Assembly (NCBI GenBank): GCA_023396555.1
Contig: JAEWWC010000161.1
Coordinates: 1 to 9,006, forward strand
DNA length: 9,006 nt
Direction: 5' to 3'
Source: Bacillota bacterium
GTDB taxonomy: Bacteria; Bacillota; Clostridia; Christensenellales; SZUA-584
Shown: in pieces, positions 5,817-9,006 of the stretch
Layout of the letters: each line of letters begins with the position of its first letter
Position numbering within the stretch: the stretch's first letter is position 1
Notes under the pieces: generated by a model
The model's input: only the letters and a program-made list of their open reading frames with translations
Told to the model about the DNA's origin: nothing
The model's database searches: none
Translations under genes and position numbers: made by a program

Positions 5817-7286
5817 ATGAGAAACCAGCAGTACGTTGAGAATCTGGTCCAAAGCCTGACATCAAAAAAGATCGATATGATGGTCCGGCAGATACCGTAT
5901 ATGGGTGGTATGGCATATGTCTGCTATATCGGGCAGCTGGCGGACCGGCAGGCGATATCGCAGATGGTGATCAAACCGTTGCAGGATCACTGTGCCGAGA
6001 GCGGGAAGGCTGTTACCGCTGAATATGCGGTGGACAATCTGCTGTTTGCTGATCAGTGCGGGCTGGACGACGATCTGAACAGGGTGGAACCCTATGTGCT
6101 CAATGGGCAGACGGTGATACTGTTCACCACAGACCGGCAATACGCGGTTGTGAACCTGAAAAAAGTGGAGAAGCGGGCGGTGACGGTACCGGAGCTGATG
6201 TATTCTCTGCGCGGCCCAAGGGATTCGTTCGTGGAGGACCTTGATACCAATCTCTCGCTGCTGCGCTACCGCCTGAAAGACGGCAATATTCGCATCGTGA
6301 GAAAGCAGGTGGGCGCGCGCACCAAATCCACTGTCGCTGTGGTTTATATCGAGGATATCGCCAACCCCAGGGTGGTCGAGGAAATATCCAAGATGATTGA
6401 CGGTATCAATACAGATGGCATCTACGAGACGGGCGAACTGCAAGAATACTTGAAGCAGCAGCCAAACAGCCTGTTTCCGCGAATGGGCATCATCGAGCGC
6501 TCGGATATGGCGGTAGAGGAATTGCTGGAGGGCAAAGTGCTGGTGCTGGTGGACGGCAGCAACACCGTGCTGCACGCACCCAAGGTGTTCGCGGAGTTCC
6601 TCTATACCTGCGACGACCGGTACAACAACAAGTTCTTCGGATTGTTTATGCGCCTGCTCCGGTATGCGGCAGTGTTCCTCTTCATCACAATGACGTCGTA
6701 TTACATTGCAATGGCTGAATTCCACTACGACGTGATGCCGGCGACATACATCGTGACATTTGCCCAGATGCGCGCACGCGCCCCGTTTTCCGCTTTCATT
6801 GCAGTGCTATCCATAGAATTTATCGTTGAGCTAATGCGCGAGGCGCTGTTGCGCGTGCCCGTCAAAATAGGCTCGGCGATCGCCATCGTGGGCGCCATCA
6901 TCATCGGGCAGGCGGCAACGGCGTCCGGCATTTACTCGCCGCTGCTGCTGATACTCGTGTCCATCGGGTTTTTATCATCGTTCGCGATACCGGACATCTC
7001 GCTGGCGCATCCGCTCCGGATACTGAAATTTCTTGTGATCATCATGACCGGATTTTTGGGCTTTTATGGTTTCGCGCTGGCGATCACGCTGACGCTTTCG
7101 CTCGTTGTGTCCATCGATACCTTTGGCGTGCCTTATACGGCTCCGTGGGCGCCGTTCAACTTCTACGACTTCTGGCGCACGCTGATCTTCAGCAAGCGGA
7201 CCTCCCCCAAAAGGCAGCAGTATATGCGCAACAAGGACGGCACCCGCGCACCCGGGGCGAACACGAAAAACGGCGGGCAGCAATGA
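5817..7286 (+). CDS. gerAA: GerAA-family germinant receptor subunit
   Basis: This is the A subunit of the receptor, with a large N-terminal cytoplasmic domain and a C-terminal membrane domain. The 489-residue length is normal. The soluble part (about 1-260) contains YIGQLADRQAI (37-47) and LLEGKVLVLVDGSNTVL, a conserved GerA stretch before the membrane part. Several hydrophobic segments follow from about 277, with the family motifs RAPFSAFIAVLSIEF near 320, ELMREALLRVP, and IVGAIIIGQAA near 356 followed by SSFAIPD. The C-terminus is a basic, Gly/Asn/Gln-rich tail. A GGGGAG tract precedes the ATG. In the usual ger operon A comes first; here it is last, after B and C. No terminator is obvious in the 39 bp before the convergent gene. 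Confidence 0.96.
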   Translation: MRNQQYVENLVQSLTSKKIDMMVRQIPYMGGMAYVCYIGQLADRQAISQMVIKPLQDHCAESGKAVTAEYAVDNLLFADQCGLDDDLNRVEPYVLNGQTVILFTTDRQYAVVNLKKVEKRAVTVPELMYSLRGPRDSFVEDLDTNLSLLRYRLKDGNIRIVRKQVGARTKSTVAVVYIEDIANPRVVEEISKMIDGINTDGIYETGELQEYLKQQPNSLFPRMGIIERSDMAVEELLEGKVLVLVDGSNTVLHAPKVFAEFLYTCDDRYNNKFFGLFMRLLRYAAVFLFITMTSYYIAMAEFHYDVMPATYIVTFAQMRARAPFSAFIAVLSIEFIVELMREALLRVPVKIGSAIAIVGAIIIGQAATASGIYSPLLLILVSIGFLSSFAIPDISLAHPLRILKFLVIIMTGFLGFYGFALAITLTLSLVVSIDTFGVPYTAPWAPFNFYDFWRTLIFSKRTSPKRQQYMRNKDGTRAPGANTKNGGQQ

Positions 7287-7325
7287 GCCGGGTGCTGTGT
7301 ATGGGATATGGCGTCTGCCGGATGC

Positions 7326-7895
7326 TTAAGAGGGGTGCGTCCGCTTTTCAGGTGCCAGAGTATGCCTCTCTTGTGTCCCCATTATCCACAGGAACGCCAG
7401 CCGGACAATGAGCGATATCACGAGCAGCACGAGGAAGTGGAAGAATACGTTCCAGTTGTAAAACTCCAGTATGCCCACATGGTCGTATATCGGAAAGATA
7501 ATAAAGTTGAGCGCGGCATTTCCTATGGCCATGCGCACAATGAAACCCTTCCACGAATGACAATACTGCTCGGCCAGCATGATAATGATGGGGGACAAGG
7601 TAATGCTGGATATAAAGACGTTTGGATTAATCGGCAGCAGCTTGACATTGTAGTGTGCCAAACCCAGCAGGCCGCCCAGCACGATACTGTTGATGCTTTT
7701 GGCAACAGCCTCCAATGACCCGATAAGCAGCAGCTCGGTGGCGCGGCGCTTGTCCAGCAGCTTCAGCCAAACCACATAAGCCACGATGAGTATGGCGACC
7801 ATCAAAAACCAGCCGAACGAGAACACCTCTTCGTCCAGCCAATGCTGCAGGGATAACTGCGTCAGTTCCCTTGTTTTTTCGTAAAGCATTTGCAC
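7326..7895 (-). CDS. Multi-pass membrane protein, possibly CBO0543-like, convergent with the ger operon
   Basis: The 189-residue product has about five hydrophobic segments (roughly 27-47, 54-79, 93-110, 119-140 and 150-171) and a hydrophilic basic C-terminus. It has no signal peptide. The GILEFYNWNVFFHF region (141-154) and the length recall, from memory, the CBO0543 family of small membrane proteins of spore formers; this is a tentative resemblance. The ATG at 7895 follows AAAGGAA with 9-nt spacing; an ATG two codons later is possible. A TATAAT box lies at 7942-7937 on this strand, without a convincing -35 box. It faces the ger operon tail to tail with a 39-bp gap. A role in germination is suggested only by position. 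Confidence 0.8.
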   Translation of the reverse strand: MQMLYEKTRELTQLSLQHWLDEEVFSFGWFLMVAILIVAYVVWLKLLDKRRATELLLIGSLEAVAKSINSIVLGGLLGLAHYNVKLLPINPNVFISSITLSPIIIMLAEQYCHSWKGFIVRMAIGNAALNFIIFPIYDHVGILEFYNWNVFFHFLVLLVISLIVRLAFLWIMGTQERHTLAPEKRTHPS

Positions 7896-8035
7896 GGTTC
7901 CTTTAAGTAAAATTCAATATGTATTCTCTGCACGATATTATAAAATAATTCAAAATATAACAGAACTTTGGACTGGACGCACCAGCCGCGCTGATAACGT
8001 GAAAAGCAATGGCTTCAATCAGCCAGGGATTAATA

Positions 8036-8064
8036 CTGGCATTTGCGCCCAAAAAGATTATAAT
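8036..8064 (+). promoter_or_regulatory. Sigma-A promoter of the DUF1232 gene, positioned for a leaderless mRNA
   Basis: CTGGCA (8036-8041, four of six consensus bases) and a perfect TATAAT (8059-8064) are 17 bp apart. The expected start point seven bases past the -10 box is 8071, the A of the ATG. No Shine-Dalgarno sequence stands before that ATG. Confidence 0.55.
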
Positions 8065-8070
8065 ATAGAG

Positions 8071-8439
8071 ATGAAAATCAAAGAGCGGGCCAAAAAGCTT
8101 AAAAACGATATACCGGCGGTTTTTCTTGCGCTGAAGCACAAGGAGACGCCGCTTGGGGCAAAGCTGCTGGCGGCTCTCACCGTAGCGTACGCGCTGTCGC
8201 CGATTGACCTGATCCCCGATTTTATTCCTGTGCTGGGTTATCTGGACGATATCATATTGCTGCCCGTATTGGTGGCGCTCACCATCCGCCTGATACCCGC
8301 GGACGTTATGGAAGAGTGCCGCAAAAAGGCCGAAGGCCTCTGGGCAAGCGGCAAGCCCAAAAGATGGTATCTGGGCATCCCCATCGTCATCATCTGGCTG
8401 CTGGCGCTGTACCTCATTATCCGGGCGGTTTGGCTCTAG
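8071..8439 (+). CDS. DUF1232 (YkvA-like) small membrane protein
   Basis: The 122-residue product contains the DUF1232 signature YALSPIDLIPDFIPVLGYLD (40-59), at the family's characteristic position after a basic N-terminus (KIKERAKKLKND). One further hydrophobic segment lies at about 101-119, so the protein is probably membrane-associated with a C-terminal anchor. The family is widespread and its function is unknown to me. I chose the ATG at 8071 because the family core begins soon after it and no upstream ribosome binding site is seen. A GTG at 7999 is in frame, but it lies upstream of the promoter found here. No clear terminator follows; 8440-8587 is GC-rich with short inverted repeats but no gene that I can support. 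Confidence 0.88.
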   Translation: MKIKERAKKLKNDIPAVFLALKHKETPLGAKLLAALTVAYALSPIDLIPDFIPVLGYLDDIILLPVLVALTIRLIPADVMEECRKKAEGLWASGKPKRWYLGIPIVIIWLLALYLIIRAVWL

Positions 8440-8587
8440 CCGGCTGATATATTGTCCGTCCGTGAGCTTTTTGCGCAACAGGCCGATTGCTATGAGCGGC
8501 GGCATGGCACGCCGCGCGGCAAGTATGCTCCGGTGACGGCCGCGCAAGCGCGAAAAGCAAGCGATGGAATTTATCGCTAAACTGTGC

Positions 8588-8616
8588 TTGACGGCCTCTT
8601 GCATCCATGGTATTAT
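8588..8616 (+). promoter_or_regulatory. Sigma-A promoter of the cold-shock gene
   Basis: TTGACG (8588-8593) and TATTAT (8611-8616) are 17 bp apart. Transcription would start near 8623, giving a leader of about 120 nt before the csp ATG. A long structured leader is typical of cold-shock genes. Confidence 0.82.
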
Positions 8617-8646
8617 GTTCAAGTATCAAATGTATCGAATTGAGCT

Positions 8647-8702
8647 CACATGTTTTTGTAAGTCATTCTTTATCTAATGATTTACAAAAGCATGTGTTTT
8701 TT
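8647..8702 (+). promoter_or_regulatory. Terminator-like 21-bp hairpin in the csp leader
   Basis: Bases 8647-8667 and 8676-8696 pair without interruption over 21 bp (two G-U pairs as RNA) across the 8-nt loop CTTTATCT, and are followed by TTTTTTATTT (8697-8706). This has the form of an intrinsic terminator, but it lies 24 nt after the expected start point of the csp promoter and ends about 30 nt before the csp ribosome binding site. Alternatively it might end transcription from an upstream gene, but the nearest, DUF1232, ends 200 bp earlier, before the csp promoter. Confidence 0.8.
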
Positions 8703-8743
8703 ATTTGTACTGGGGTACGAAATAGAATGAGGAGGTACCATAA

Positions 8744-8956
8744 ATGTATAATGGTATTGTCAAATGGTTTAATGCGGAAAAAGGCTTCGGATTCATTTCG
8801 AACGATAACGGCGGAGAAGATGTGTTTGTACACTTTTCGTCCATCGTATCGGACGGATTCAGATCTTTGGGTGAAGGACAGCGCGTCACTTTCGACGTTG
8901 AAGCGGATCCCAAAAAGGGCGGCCGTCTGAGAGCGGTCAACGTTTGCCCGGCATAA
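8744..8956 (+). CDS. csp: Cold-shock protein (CspA family)
   Basis: A 70-residue single cold-shock domain protein that binds single-stranded RNA and DNA and acts as an RNA chaperone. The nucleic-acid motifs are intact: RNP1 KGFGFI (13-18) and RNP2 VFVHF (27-31), with the conserved Trp8 in KWFN. The length and the C-terminus RLRAVNV are normal. The AGGAGG at 8730-8735 is 8 nt before the ATG, a strong ribosome binding site. It is a single gene with its own promoter, a terminator-like leader hairpin and its own downstream terminator. Whether it is cold-induced or constitutive cannot be read from the protein. Confidence 0.97.
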   Translation: MYNGIVKWFNAEKGFGFISNDNGGEDVFVHFSSIVSDGFRSLGEGQRVTFDVEADPKKGGRLRAVNVCPA

Positions 8957-8970
8957 ACGGCGTTAAGCAC

Positions 8971-9006
8971 AACGGGTTGTCTGTATAAAGCAGGCAGCCC
9001 GTTTTA
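8971..9006 (+). terminator. Intrinsic terminator of csp
   Basis: ACGGGTTGTCTG (8972-8983) pairs with CAGGCAGCCCGT (8991-9002) over 12 bp, including two G-U pairs, around a 7-nt loop, followed by T residues that reach the end of the window. It begins 15 nt after the csp stop codon. Confidence 0.85.

Noticed and set aside
5862..6725. 287-codon minus-strand open frame across the GerAA gene
   Set aside because: It is antisense to a clear GerAA coding region and has the same His/Gln-rich shadow composition.
8440..8587. GC-rich stretch with short inverted repeats as a possible structured RNA
   Set aside because: I could not match it to any riboswitch or RNA class, and the repeats are short, as expected for GC-rich DNA.
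7903..8622. 239-codon minus-strand open frame over DUF1232 and its flanks
   Set aside because: It covers the DUF1232 gene in antisense, crosses AT-rich promoter DNA and shows no recognisable domain.

Overview
The window looks like chromosomal DNA from an endospore-forming Firmicute, most likely a class Clostridia relative of moderate GC content. The reasons are a complete GerA-type germinant receptor operon, a c-di-AMP (ydaO/yuaA) riboswitch, purine-rich AGGAGG-type ribosome binding sites and consensus sigma-A promoters. I see no mobile elements, CRISPR arrays, tRNAs or rRNAs.

Layout. Bases 1-1000 (minus strand): the N-terminal half of peptide chain release factor 3 (prfC), running off the left edge. 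It has a consensus promoter, a leader with a terminator hairpin and a competing hairpin, and no ATG/GTG/TTG start codon. Bases 1000-2200 (minus): dapB, a lysine/diaminopimelate pathway gene with its own terminator, preceded by a c-di-AMP riboswitch with expression-platform terminator and a perfect consensus promoter. Bases 2290-2760 (minus): a small membrane protein with a Met/Gln-rich repeated tail. Bases 2967-3464 (minus): an uncharacterised 165-residue protein, divergent from the germination operon. Bases 3602-7286 (plus): a germinant receptor operon in the order GerAB (permease), GerAC (lipoprotein), GerAA (membrane protein with cytoplasmic domain). Bases 7326-7895 (minus): a multi-pass membrane protein convergent with that operon. 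Bases 8071-8439 (plus): a DUF1232 (YkvA-like) membrane protein whose -10 box sits where a leaderless mRNA would be expected. Bases 8588-9006 (plus): a cold-shock protein gene with promoter, a 21-bp hairpin plus U-tract in its leader, and a terminator at the right edge.

How it works together. The only clear multi-gene unit is the ger operon, whose three products would form one inner spore membrane receptor. The other genes are mostly single transcription units. The recurring theme is regulation after initiation: prfC, dapB and csp each have a good sigma-A promoter followed by an intrinsic-terminator-like hairpin before the coding region. Only the dapB case has a recognisable ligand class (c-di-AMP). 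The prfC and csp leaders look like undescribed attenuators and are the most interesting parts of the window.
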